Shown: piece by piece, positions 26,436-32,591 of the stretch
How positions within the stretch are numbered: the stretch's first letter is position 1
Layout: each line of letters begins with the position of its first letter
DNA from: Pseudoalteromonas luteoviolacea
GTDB lineage: Bacteria; Pseudomonadota; Gammaproteobacteria; Enterobacterales; Alteromonadaceae
Assembly: GCF_021654285.1 (NCBI RefSeq)
Contig: NZ_JAKFZS010000039.1
Coordinates: 1-43,956, forward strand
Length of the DNA: 43,956 nt
Direction of reading: 5' to 3'
The notes under the pieces: generated by a model
The model's database searches: none
Told to the model about the DNA's origin: nothing
Seen by the model: the letters and a program-made list of their open reading frames with translations, nothing else
Made by a program: the position numbers and the translations under genes

Positions 26436-27389
26436 ATGGATCCAGTCACGACAATACTGAACTTTTTGTTCACCATCGAAGCTGTACTGCTAATTTTTGT
26501 CATTTTTATCTTAAAAGGTTCAATTAAATTTGTACCGCAAAATCGCGCTTGGATAATTGAACGTTTTGGTAAATATCAATCAACCAAAGAAGCCGGTTTA
26601 AATTTTATTATCCCTTTTATCGATCAAGTTGCTGCCGATAGAAGCTTGAAAGAGCAAGCGACCGATGTGCCTTCTCAATCAGCGATCACCCGCGACAACA
26701 TCTCGCTTGTGGTTGACGGGGTACTCTACTTCAGAGTCCTTGATCCATACAAAGCAACGTATGGTGTTGATGACTATGTTTTTGCGGTTACTCAATTAGC
26801 ACAAACAACCATGCGTAGTGAGCTAGGTAAAATGGAGCTGGACAAGACGTTTGAAGAACGTGACATGCTCAATACCAATATTGTAACAGCTATCAATGCA
26901 GCGTCTGAACCTTGGGGTATTCAAGTCCTTCGTTATGAAATTAAAGATATTGTGCCACCAAATTCTGTGATGGAAGCCATGGAAGCGCAAATGAAAGCTG
27001 AACGTGTAAAGCGTGCGCAAATTTTAGAATCTGAAGGCGACCGTCAAGCCGAAATCAATGTTGCTGAGGGTAAAAAACAAGCACAAGTATTAGCCGCAGA
27101 GGCTGAAAAAGCCGAGCAAATTCTCAAAGCAGAAGGTGAAGCAAAAGCCATCATAGCCGTTGCAGAAGCACAAGCTGATGCACTTAAAAAAGTCGGTGAG
27201 GCAGCCAATACTGAAGAAGGCCAAAAAGCGATTCAACTAGACTTAGCTACCAAGGCAATCTCTGCGAAAGAAGCCATCGCGAAAGAGTCTTCCGTCGTGT
27301 TACTTCCTGACAATGGCACTGATGCAAGCTCTCTTGTAGCGCAAGGTATGTCTATAATTAACACATTAAATAGCAAGAAAAATGGGTAA
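26436..27389 (+). CDS. qmcA: SPFH/band-7 membrane protein, QmcA-like
   Basis: The 317-residue protein has a single N-terminal membrane segment (about 8-27), then the band-7/SPFH domain starting FVPQNRAWIIERFGKYQST, with the typical VLYFRVLDPYKATYGV and AQTTMRSELGKMELDKTFEERD. A long Ala- and Glu-rich coiled coil (about 185-265) follows, ending in a Gln/Ala-rich tail. This is the layout of QmcA and stomatin/paraslipin proteins, which form cage-like assemblies at the inner membrane, often with an NfeD partner and linked to membrane protein quality control. The NfeD-type gene begins 3 bases after the stop, which supports the assignment. Confidence 0.9.
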   Translation: MDPVTTILNFLFTIEAVLLIFVIFILKGSIKFVPQNRAWIIERFGKYQSTKEAGLNFIIPFIDQVAADRSLKEQATDVPSQSAITRDNISLVVDGVLYFRVLDPYKATYGVDDYVFAVTQLAQTTMRSELGKMELDKTFEERDMLNTNIVTAINAASEPWGIQVLRYEIKDIVPPNSVMEAMEAQMKAERVKRAQILESEGDRQAEINVAEGKKQAQVLAAEAEKAEQILKAEGEAKAIIAVAEAQADALKKVGEAANTEEGQKAIQLDLATKAISAKEAIAKESSVVLLPDNGTDASSLVAQGMSIINTLNSKKNG

Positions 27390-27392
27390 GTT

Positions 27393-27848
27393 ATGACGTT
27401 TATAACTGACAATCTACCCCAAGCACTGATCATCTTTGGCCTAGTTGCACTTTGCATTGAAGTCATTGTCTTGGGGTTTGCAACCTTTGTGCTGTTTTTC
27501 TTAGGTTTGTCCCTTATCACCAGTGGCGTATTCATGTACTTTGGGCTCGTTGAGCCAAGTTTGTTAAATGCCGCATGGATAAATGGTGTGCTGACAGCCT
27601 TGCTTGCTGGTGTGTTATGGAAACCACTAAAAGCAATGCAGTCACAACAAGATAGCAAAAAAGTAGACAGTGACTTTGCGGATATTAGTTTTACGCTAGA
27701 GCAAGACTTGAATAATGAAAGCCCAGCCTTTTATCAATATTCAGGTATTCAATGGCAATTGAAAAGTAAAACGGAAATTGAAAAAGGCGTGCAAGTGAAA
27801 GTCGTCGAAAAATCTGTAGGCGTTCTTTGGGTCGCACCTGCTGAATAA
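27393..27848 (+). CDS. NfeD-like membrane protein, YbbJ type
   Basis: A 151-residue protein with two or three hydrophobic segments in the first 70 residues and a soluble C-terminal OB-fold-like domain (about 80-151: FTLEQDLNNESPAFYQYSGIQW...GVQVKVVEKSVGVLWV). This is the short NfeD form that partners QmcA. It is translated 3 bases after qmcA and the pair is closed by a terminator at 27878. It is expected in the inner membrane with its OB domain contacting the SPFH protein. Confidence 0.85.
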   Translation: MTFITDNLPQALIIFGLVALCIEVIVLGFATFVLFFLGLSLITSGVFMYFGLVEPSLLNAAWINGVLTALLAGVLWKPLKAMQSQQDSKKVDSDFADISFTLEQDLNNESPAFYQYSGIQWQLKSKTEIEKGVQVKVVEKSVGVLWVAPAE

Positions 27849-27875
27849 TATTACGCTACTGAATAACGCAAAAAA

Positions 27876-27954
27876 CATCGCCCACTTATTGTGGGCGTTT
27901 TTATTTATTTAACAGCAAAGCACTCAATCACCAGCAGCGCGTTGTCTTGAAATT
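27876..27954. repeat. left copy of a 79-bp imperfect direct repeat flanking the peptide block
   Basis: This segment aligns without gaps to 30661-30739 over 79 bases with roughly 80-85 percent identity by eye. It contains a hairpin terminator and the last codons of a degenerate SDR gene read on the minus strand, whose end (FQDNALLVIECFAVK, stop) matches the intact SDR end (FQDNALLAIERFTVK, stop). Confidence 0.85.
27878..27902. terminator. bidirectional terminator after the qmcA-nfeD operon
   Basis: An 8-bp stem (CGCCCAC(T) / (G)TGGGCG) is followed by GTTTTTATTTATTT on the plus strand and preceded by AAAAA, so it can act in both directions. It is repeated at 30664-30688. Confidence 0.85.
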
Positions 27955-28025
27955 TAGTGTATCTAAGCCCGTAAACACATAATGCTGGGCACTTTACCAA
28001 GCCGCAGCATTATCTCGACCATAAA
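27908..28025 (-). pseudogene. remnant 3' end of an SDR gene paralogous to 30690-31595
   Basis: Read on the minus strand, the last 16 codons match the C-terminus of the intact SDR gene 2.8 kb away. A second stretch (IMLRLGKV, about 27993-28016) matches its MLWLGKV segment about 55 residues earlier. The DNA between these parts is deleted and shifted in frame (only about 30 bases remain), and nothing of the rest of the gene is left. The intact gene at 30690 ends with the same terminator. This is the scar of an SDR copy truncated when the intervening peptide block was inserted or duplicated. Confidence 0.75.
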
Positions 28026-28091
28026 TTATCTTCAGGGCTTATTTTTAATAATTATTTTCTCAGCTCTATTTAGAGACTATTAAAGATAATT

Positions 28092-28412
28092 CTAACTCGC
28101 TTTAGGTAAACTCATAATCCCGGATAAATCACACTCAACATAAAAGTCACAGCCAAAAACGAGAATTAGCTCATAAGCAAGATCTAAAGTCATAATCGTT
28201 TTACCACTCTCAAAATTGCTGATAGTCGCCTGATCGACACCCAGAATATTACCCAGCTGCCTTTGCGTTAAGTTTTTACTTTTTCTTAATCGACGAATTG
28301 ATTTTTGCATATTAGTTTTAAACTGCGAAACACGCATTTGCCTAACAGGCCTGTTGTGTATAAAGCTTTTATTCGTTTTGGTGTTAGATTCGATAACATA
28401 TTCAAGGGCCAT
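28092..28412 (-). CDS. XRE-family HTH regulator
   Basis: A 106-residue protein whose residues 35-95 form a Cro/C1-type HTH (MQKSIRRLRKSKNLTQRQLGNILGVDQATISNFESGKTIMTLDLAYEL). An N-terminal extension of about 30 residues precedes it and a short tail follows (FYVECDLSGIM), where antitoxins of some TA pairs bind their toxin, but no toxin gene is next to it. AAAGGA lies about eight bases before the ATG. It is divergent from the second HTH gene at 28578, so it may control both itself and the peptide genes. That role is inference from position. Confidence 0.8.
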   Translation of the reverse strand: MALEYVIESNTKTNKSFIHNRPVRQMRVSQFKTNMQKSIRRLRKSKNLTQRQLGNILGVDQATISNFESGKTIMTLDLAYELILVFGCDFYVECDLSGIMSLPKAS

Positions 28413-28577
28413 GATGATTTCCTTTCAAACCTTATAAAATAATGAATAAACATAATTTAACAGAACCCGTGTTCCAGAATCTGGACAACTTACTCGTAAT
28501 TACCACAACCAACATTTGTTGATAAAACAAACACAGAAAGTTAATATGCATTTAATTATTAAAGTGGCGTTTAGGTT

Positions 28578-28910
28578 ATGGATGAAATTGACCCGTTTAA
28601 ATTCGGGGAAAAGCTGAGGCACTTTGTAAGGAAAGAACTCATTGCAAAACAAGGCTCTGTTTCAAAAGGCTGCAAAAAAGCGGGTGTATCACGCAGTACA
28701 ATGAACAACTATTTGAATGGGACTTCTGAGTTTCCTCAAAGCGTGTTAACTAAGTTACACAATGGGTGTAAGATAGATGTGTATGGTTTTTTGGCCTCCA
28801 TGGCTGGAGTTGCTGGAAAATACAATAATGCTTGTATCAAAAAAGACCCCGAATTTGAGGCCTCTGATGAAAAACATGAAAATAAACCACAAACACCTGA
28901 TCAGAAATAA
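28578..28910 (+). CDS. small HTH-like regulator preceding the peptide array
   Basis: The 110-residue protein shows a helix-turn-helix-like stretch (SVSKGCKKAGVSRSTMNNYLNG, about 27-48) followed by a short helical region and a charged, disordered tail from about residue 90. The tail is encoded by DNA that also encodes the start of the first peptide: the peptide ATG (28867) lies inside this gene and overlaps its last 44 bases. The part from residue 75 (MAGVAGKYNNAC) onward is copied twice more downstream as part of the tandem units. An XRE gene runs divergently upstream. It could autoregulate the array; this is inference. Confidence 0.65.
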   Translation: MDEIDPFKFGEKLRHFVRKELIAKQGSVSKGCKKAGVSRSTMNNYLNGTSEFPQSVLTKLHNGCKIDVYGFLASMAGVAGKYNNACIKKDPEFEASDEKHENKPQTPDQK

Positions 28911-29034
28911 AAGTCAGCTAAAACAGGTTTGTGCTGGCAGAAACCCAGGTAAAGGCTCTGGACCTAGACAGCAAAGCGTAGCCATTGACTACCCGTCAGT
29001 AACGATTATTCCAGATGATTTCCAAGGAGGTTGA
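28867..29034 (+). CDS. small peptide A of the GKGS-PRQQ family
   Basis: A 55-residue ORF with GAGG six bases upstream of its ATG, overlapping the end of the HTH gene by 44 bases. It has a basic N-terminus (MKNMKINHKHLI), then QLKQVCAG, the family motif NPGKGSGPRQQSV and a C-terminal part ending DDFQGG. The last codons (CAAGGAGGT) double as the Shine-Dalgarno of the next gene. There is no hydrophobic segment, so it is neither a membrane toxin nor a Sec peptide. The AG at residues 23-24 could be a leader-type processing site; this is inference. Three paralogues follow. Confidence 0.75.
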   Translation: MKNMKINHKHLIRNKSQLKQVCAGRNPGKGSGPRQQSVAIDYPSVTIIPDDFQGG

Positions 29035-29193
29035 GTGAAACCATTTACCAAGTTATTGCTTATCTTTATCGCGGTTGCTTTTGCCATTTACAACATGAAA
29101 TCGCCAACTTATGAAGGAAGTATATTTATAGCCTGTTTGGCTTTTGCTTCTTATAAAACGGCTCATGGCTGGAGTTGCTGGAAAATACAATAA
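29035..29193 (+). CDS. truncated membrane-protein copy 1 (52 residues)
   Basis: Starts with GTG 29035 directly after the peptide A stop, with AAGGAGG four bases before it. The first 43 residues match the start of the intact membrane protein at 29761 (MKPFTKLLLIFIAV...). Then the tandem junction switches it into the HTH gene in another frame and it ends HGWSCWKIQ. It is a product of the duplication, but the frame is open in both truncated copies and the ribosome site is strong, so a one- or two-helix small protein could be made. Confidence 0.5.
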   Translation: MKPFTKLLLIFIAVAFAIYNMKSPTYEGSIFIACLAFASYKTAHGWSCWKIQ

Positions 29194-29221
29194 CGCTTGT
29201 ATCGAAAAAAAACCGAACTAG
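29165..29221 (+). pseudogene. 3' fragment of the HTH gene, copy 2
   Basis: Duplicate of the HTH gene tail (MAGVAGKYNNACIEKK); a one-base deletion relative to copy 3 shifts it into a stop (TAG at 29219-29221). It lacks the HTH domain and a ribosome site of its own, so it is a by-product of the tandem duplication. Confidence 0.7.
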
Positions 29222-29230
29222 AGACCTCTA

Positions 29231-29395
29231 ATGAAAAACATGAAAATAAAACAACCGATTAATAATAATGATCAACTTAAACAGGTTTATGCTGCTGGAA
29301 TGACCTCCGGTAAAGGCTCAACGCCTAGGCAACAAAGCGTAACCATTAACTATTCGCCAATAATAATTATTCCAGATGAGTTCCAAGGAGGTTGA
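29231..29395 (+). CDS. small peptide B of the GKGS-PRQQ family
   Basis: A 54-residue ORF in the second tandem unit, with a degenerate GAGAC eight bases upstream (GAGG in the other units). It shows MKNMKIKQ, QLKQVYAAG, GKGSTPRQQSV and the C-terminus DEFQGG. It is the most diverged of the three array members (Cys of QVCAG changed to Tyr; SPIIIIP in place of PSVTIIP), while the motif GKGS.PRQQSV is kept. Changes that preserve the reading frame across 54 codons support selection for a product. Confidence 0.75.
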   Translation: MKNMKIKQPINNNDQLKQVYAAGMTSGKGSTPRQQSVTINYSPIIIIPDEFQGG

Positions 29396-29554
29396 GTGAA
29401 ACCATTTACCACGCTATTGCTTATCTTTATCGCGGTTGGTTTTGCCATTTACAGCATGAAAACGCCTATTTATGAAGGAAGTATATTTATAGCTTGTTTG
29501 GCTTTTGCTTTTTATAAAACGGCTCATGGCTGGAGTTGCTGGAAAATACAATAA
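29396..29554 (+). CDS. truncated membrane-protein copy 2 (52 residues)
   Basis: Same construction as copy 1: GTG start after AAGGAGG, 43 residues of the membrane protein N-terminus with several substitutions (TTLLLIFIAVGFAIYSM), then the junction-encoded tail HGWSCWKIQ. Both copies are the same length and keep an open frame despite nucleotide divergence. Confidence 0.5.
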   Translation: MKPFTTLLLIFIAVGFAIYSMKTPIYEGSIFIACLAFAFYKTAHGWSCWKIQ

Positions 29555-29630
29555 CGCTTGTATCGAAAAAGAACCCGAATTAGAGGCCTCTGATGAAAAA
29601 CATGAAAATAAAACGAAAACACCTGATTAA
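29526..29630 (+). pseudogene. 3' fragment of the HTH gene, copy 3
   Basis: A duplicated tail of the HTH gene (MAGVAGKYNNACIEKEPELEA...), here without the deletion and reading through to its stop at 29628-29630. It overlaps the start of peptide C (29593), just as the original gene overlaps peptide A, and has no DNA-binding domain. Confidence 0.7.
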
Positions 29631-29760
29631 CAATAACGAGCAACTTAAACAGATATGTGCAGGAGTTAATACAGGTAAAGGCTCTGCACCTAAACAGCAA
29701 AGCGTAGCCATTGACTACCCGTCAGTAACGATTATTCCAGATGATTTCCAAGGAGGTTGA
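29593..29760 (+). CDS. small peptide C of the GKGS-PRQQ family
   Basis: A 55-residue ORF in the third tandem unit, with GAGG six bases upstream of ATG 29593. It shows MKNMKIKRKHLI, QLKQICAG, TGKGSAPKQQSV and the C-terminus DDFQGG. The last 16 residues are identical to peptide A, whereas residues 7-39 differ at about ten positions. The CAAGGAGGT encoding QGG is the ribosome site of the intact membrane-protein gene that follows immediately. Confidence 0.75.
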   Translation: MKNMKIKRKHLINNNEQLKQICAGVNTGKGSAPKQQSVAIDYPSVTIIPDDFQGG

Positions 29761-30336
29761 GTGAAACCATTTACCAAGTTATTGCTTATCTTTATCGCGG
29801 TTGCTTTTGCCATTTACAACATGAAATCGCCAACTTATGAGTCAACCATATTTATAGCCTGTTTGGCTTTTGCTTTTTTTAAAACGACTCATTTGCCAAA
29901 AATGAGTGTATTCATTTTGTATATTTTAATATTGACGATAATGGAGCTTATAGCAGCAAGCCTATTAGATAACTTTGTCTACGGGCAGTATACAGGCTTT
30001 ACGGAAAACACCTGGTATTTTTCCACTTCAATCGTATTCGATGTATGCCTTTGTTTATACTGCAGAAAATCTGCCATTTATTTTTTAAGAGAAGAACCAA
30101 AGCTATTTGATATGGCAAACAGCTTATTTTATGTGTTTATGCTTTACCTCTTTGTAGACTTATACGCATTAGGTGAAAACTTCGTACGTAATTTGGATAA
30201 GCTTGGGTTCCCAGAAGAACAAGTAAGCCACCTTTGGGGAGTCACACATATGTATTACAATATTGAAATTTACAAATCTATTTTAATTGGTTTAGCTGGC
30301 ATTTGTTTGTTCGCCAGTGTATATGCTCACCGCTAA
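29761..30336 (+). CDS. intact multi-pass membrane protein of the peptide block
   Basis: The 191-residue protein starts at GTG 29761, with AAGGAGG four bases upstream, inside peptide C. It has about six hydrophobic segments (around 6-20, 28-40, 47-68, 82-97, 118-136 and 170-187) and a cytoplasmic-looking charged loop (EEPKLFDM). I do not recognise the family. Translational coupling to a peptide gene suggests a linked job, such as immunity or export for the peptide, but no sequence motif supports either. Its first 44 codons are the ones repeated in the two truncated copies. Confidence 0.65.
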   Translation: MKPFTKLLLIFIAVAFAIYNMKSPTYESTIFIACLAFAFFKTTHLPKMSVFILYILILTIMELIAASLLDNFVYGQYTGFTENTWYFSTSIVFDVCLCLYCRKSAIYFLREEPKLFDMANSLFYVFMLYLFVDLYALGENFVRNLDKLGFPEEQVSHLWGVTHMYYNIEIYKSILIGLAGICLFASVYAHR

Positions 30337-30468
30337 GAAGAAGCACTCTCAGTTGAAAAAGAGTGAAACTAACTAAAAAACACGATTAGCTCTTATTTTA
30401 TTTCTGAGTTGATGATTATTTTAATAGAGAATGGCATCACATTAAGTTTACCGAATAATCCACTTCAA

Positions 30469-30490
30469 AGGCGCAATTTTTGCGCCTTAA
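30469..30490 (+). other. strong hairpin upstream of peptide D
   Basis: A 9-bp perfect stem (AAGGCGCAA / TTGCGCCTT, 3-4 nt loop) lies about 20 bases before peptide D. It is followed by A residues, not T, on the plus strand, so it is not a standard terminator for the membrane gene. It may be a 5' UTR structure or an operator. Confidence 0.55.
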
Positions 30491-30510
30491 AAAAGCATGA
30501 AGGACTAACT

Positions 30511-30651
30511 ATGCAAAACGCAAAAATAAAGCAACAAAAACAGCCAATTAATAATAAAAAGCTACTCATACAGATCTTTGCAGGCAGTAATTCAAGTAAA
30601 GGTTCTGACCCTAGACAGCAACGCGTTGGCGAATACATCCCTGCAAAATAA
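30511..30651 (+). CDS. small peptide D, diverged member of the GKGS-PRQQ family
   Basis: A 46-residue ORF starting at ATG 30511 with AAGGA about six bases upstream. The pattern MQNAKIKQQKQPINN, LLIQIFAG, SSKGSDPRQQRV repeats the family order, but the C-terminus is short (GEYIPAK) and lacks the QGG ending found in A-C. It is not part of the triplication, so its retained motif marks the residues under constraint: KGS.PRQQ.V and the AG before it. A longer frame from 30409 has no ribosome site and is not preferred. Confidence 0.7.
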   Translation: MQNAKIKQQKQPINNKKLLIQIFAGSNSSKGSDPRQQRVGEYIPAK

Positions 30652-30660
30652 CCTTCTACA

Positions 30661-30739
30661 CATTGCCCACTCATTGTGGGCGTTTTAGTTTATTTAACTG
30701 TAAATCGTTCAATCGCCAGTAGCGCATTGTCTTGAAATT
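30661..30739. repeat. right copy of the 79-bp direct repeat
   Basis: Aligns without gaps to 27876-27954. Here it holds the functional SDR terminator and the true 3' end of the SDR gene, whereas the left copy holds the remnant. Confidence 0.85.
30664..30688. terminator. bidirectional terminator between peptide D and the SDR gene
   Basis: Stem GCCCACT(C) / TGTGGGC followed by GTTTTAGTTT on the plus strand. It closes the peptide block and also the leftward SDR gene that stops at 30690. Confidence 0.8.
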
Positions 30740-31595
30740 GTGGGTTATCTACATGATGCTGCGCACCAAGTGCGCCTGTTAGTCCTTTTTTACTGGCGTA
30801 AAACCGACCTGACTCTAAATTTGCATCAAATATCGCCGTTAAGTAACGCGCTGCGCCTGTCTCAACTCGGTGCACTTTGCCAAGCCACAACATGACTTGC
30901 ATCATGCCTTTCATTGCATACTGTTTGATAAACGGAAGTGTGTTAAACCCTTCAGTGCCTTTGGTCGCAGCTGGGCTCATGGTTACAAACCTAACATGAG
31001 GGTGACGCCTCGCCATTGCCGACATCCACAGCGCGCCCATGTATTTGATTGGGCCATAATGTGCTGTGGCATCTTGGTTTTTTGCAAACGCAGAGCCATC
31101 ACAGATACGCATAAACTCCTCAACAGATGAAGTGCTTAAGTTAGGTCTGGGCATGCCCATTTCGGGTACTCCTCTGGCAGCCTCAGAGCCTGCATAAACA
31201 GCGACTTGTGTCAGCTTGCCACACTTTAAAAGCCTCTCTGTTAGTACGCTATGGCCAAGTAAATTCACCGCGAAGATCTCTGTCACGCCAGCACTATTAA
31301 TTGCCGAAAAACGCTTACCCCCTGTGCCACCAGCGTTCATAATGAGCGCATCTACACTCTGCGGTAAATCATGTACAGCGCGCTCAACAGAAGCGATGTC
31401 ACTGACGTCTATTTCGAGCACCTCAAAAATATTCCGCCCTGTGATTTGCTCCAGTTCTTGTTGCGCCACAGCGGCTTTGTGTTTATCTCGACAGCCTAAA
31501 TAAACCACTTCGACCTCTGGGCGTGCTGCTAGCTGTAAAGCCGCTTCTTTACCTAAACCTGCGTTTGCACCTGTAATTAAAACACGCTTAATCAT
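30690..31595 (-). CDS. short-chain dehydrogenase/reductase
   Basis: The 301-residue protein has the Rossmann glycine motif VLITGANAGLGKE, NAGG at 90-93 and the YGPIK active-site motif (Tyr-x3-Lys, about 180-184). It resembles the larger SDRs of the protochlorophyllide reductase/retinol dehydrogenase type. AAAGGGG lies seven to eight bases before the ATG. Its 3' end was copied to 27908-28025. It is the first of three leftward genes separated by 100-120 bases or less, next to an AraC-type regulator that probably controls the group. The substrate is unknown. Confidence 0.85.
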   Translation of the reverse strand: MIKRVLITGANAGLGKEAALQLAARPEVEVVYLGCRDKHKAAVAQQELEQITGRNIFEVLEIDVSDIASVERAVHDLPQSVDALIMNAGGTGGKRFSAINSAGVTEIFAVNLLGHSVLTERLLKCGKLTQVAVYAGSEAARGVPEMGMPRPNLSTSSVEEFMRICDGSAFAKNQDATAHYGPIKYMGALWMSAMARRHPHVRFVTMSPAATKGTEGFNTLPFIKQYAMKGMMQVMLWLGKVHRVETGAARYLTAIFDANLESGRFYASKKGLTGALGAQHHVDNPQFQDNALLAIERFTVK

Positions 31596-31700
31596 AATAA
31601 CCCCTTTTCATTTAACAACATCAAAACTCAATGTGGCTAGATTAAATGAAGCGCGAAAAGCACTTTTGATATTTTTTGCTGTATTTAAAATTCAGGCATA

Positions 31701-31724
31701 AAAAAGCCTGATAAATCAGGCTTT
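31701..31724 (-). terminator. terminator overlapping the end of the AraC-type gene
   Basis: The stem AAAGCCTGA / TCAGGCTTT followed by TTTT on the minus strand includes the last codons and the stop codon of the regulator gene. Confidence 0.75.
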
Positions 31725-32570
31725 GGGTTTTATTGGAATATTTAAGTAAATCTTATTGTTTGGATCTGCATCGTTAAAATTTGCAGGCAGTAATTCAAAA
31801 TCGGGCTTATTAGCGTACTCATACTTACTTTTTGGCAACCAACTACCCCAAATATAACGCAAGGTTTCTTCCATTTTTGCAATCGGTCCTATGTGAGTGA
31901 AGCGCGCGTAGGTTTGTGCAGCTAATTCACGGGTTATCAAACCCTCTGGGACATCATCAAAGTTTTCAACTTGTGCTGAGCAAATATAAACAAACCGAGT
32001 TACCTCTTCCGACTCTTCATAATTTTCATAAATGCCAAAAAAGTCACTGCCAACACGATTAGGGATTTTATCCCGATAGGGTCTAAACCCTGACCATAAC
32101 TTAGGTAGGCTTAAGTCTCCATCATCATACTGAGTGGCGATGCCAACAATTTTCATCGCAGCTTGCTCGATTATCTCAGGCTCCATACTTAAGTTGTTTT
32201 GTAAAAAAGCGAGATCTTCTTGGCTTACCGGCTTTTTATATAACAACCTAAACGGCTCATTTATTTTGCGATATTGCGCTGGCGTCATATCAAATAAGGC
32301 CTTAAACGCGCGGGTAAATGCCTCTTGTGATTCAAACTGGCACTCTATGGCCAAGTCTAAAATACCGACATCGTCCATGAGTAATCGTTTTGCAGCAAGC
32401 GTTAAACGCCTTTTGCGTAAGTACTCTTTTGGTGTATCTCCAACCAAAGCTTTAAACACCCTACTGTAATGGTAAGTTGAATAATGAGCGGACGTCGCTA
32501 TTTCATGCACACTGATTTTGTCGTATAGATGCGCTTCTATGTACTCAATACTTTTAAAAAATCGGTCCAT
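31716..32570 (-). CDS. AraC-family regulator with GyrI-like ligand domain
   Basis: Residues 1-110 hold two AraC-type HTH motifs (ISVHEIATSAHYSTYHYSRVF and ILDLAIECQFESQEAFTRAFK), as in MarA, SoxS and Rob. Residues 130-285 resemble the GyrI-like effector-binding domain found in Rob and BmrR (IVGIATQYDD, DFFGIYENYEE, TYARFTHIGPIA). I set the start at ATG 32570, which has GAGG six bases upstream; an ATG four codons earlier lacks a ribosome site. It is encoded leftward with the SRPBCC gene upstream and SDR downstream, so it may regulate these genes in response to a small hydrophobic ligand. Confidence 0.85.
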   Translation of the reverse strand: MDRFFKSIEYIEAHLYDKISVHEIATSAHYSTYHYSRVFKALVGDTPKEYLRKRRLTLAAKRLLMDDVGILDLAIECQFESQEAFTRAFKALFDMTPAQYRKINEPFRLLYKKPVSQEDLAFLQNNLSMEPEIIEQAAMKIVGIATQYDDGDLSLPKLWSGFRPYRDKIPNRVGSDFFGIYENYEESEEVTRFVYICSAQVENFDDVPEGLITRELAAQTYARFTHIGPIAKMEETLRYIWGSWLPKSKYEYANKPDFELLPANFNDADPNNKIYLNIPIKPKA

Positions 32571-32591
32571 CTCATACCTCATTAATAATAA

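Larger units (their letters stand above)
28800..29892 (+). repeat. tandem triplication carrying one small peptide gene per unit
   Basis: Three direct units begin at 28800, 29165 and 29526 and are 365, 361 and 367 bp long. Each runs from the codon ATG-GCT-GGA-GTT in the 3' part of the HTH gene, through a peptide gene, into the first 45 or so codons of the membrane-protein gene, ending at CTCAT. The junctions join the membrane gene (AAAACGGCTCAT) to the HTH gene (CTCCATGGCTGG) across a short microhomology. Units 1 and 3 are identical over about 138 bases (28973-29112 against 29699-29838), while unit 2 has diverged. Confidence 0.9.

Noticed and set aside
28092..28412. XRE gene considered as the antitoxin of a toxin-antitoxin pair.
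   Set aside because: No toxin-like gene is adjacent on the same strand; the neighbours are the 3' SDR remnant and a divergent HTH gene.
30409..30651. Longer 80-codon frame containing peptide D.
   Set aside because: The additional N-terminus covers a strong hairpin and has no ribosome site; the ATG at 30511 aligns with the start of peptides A-C.
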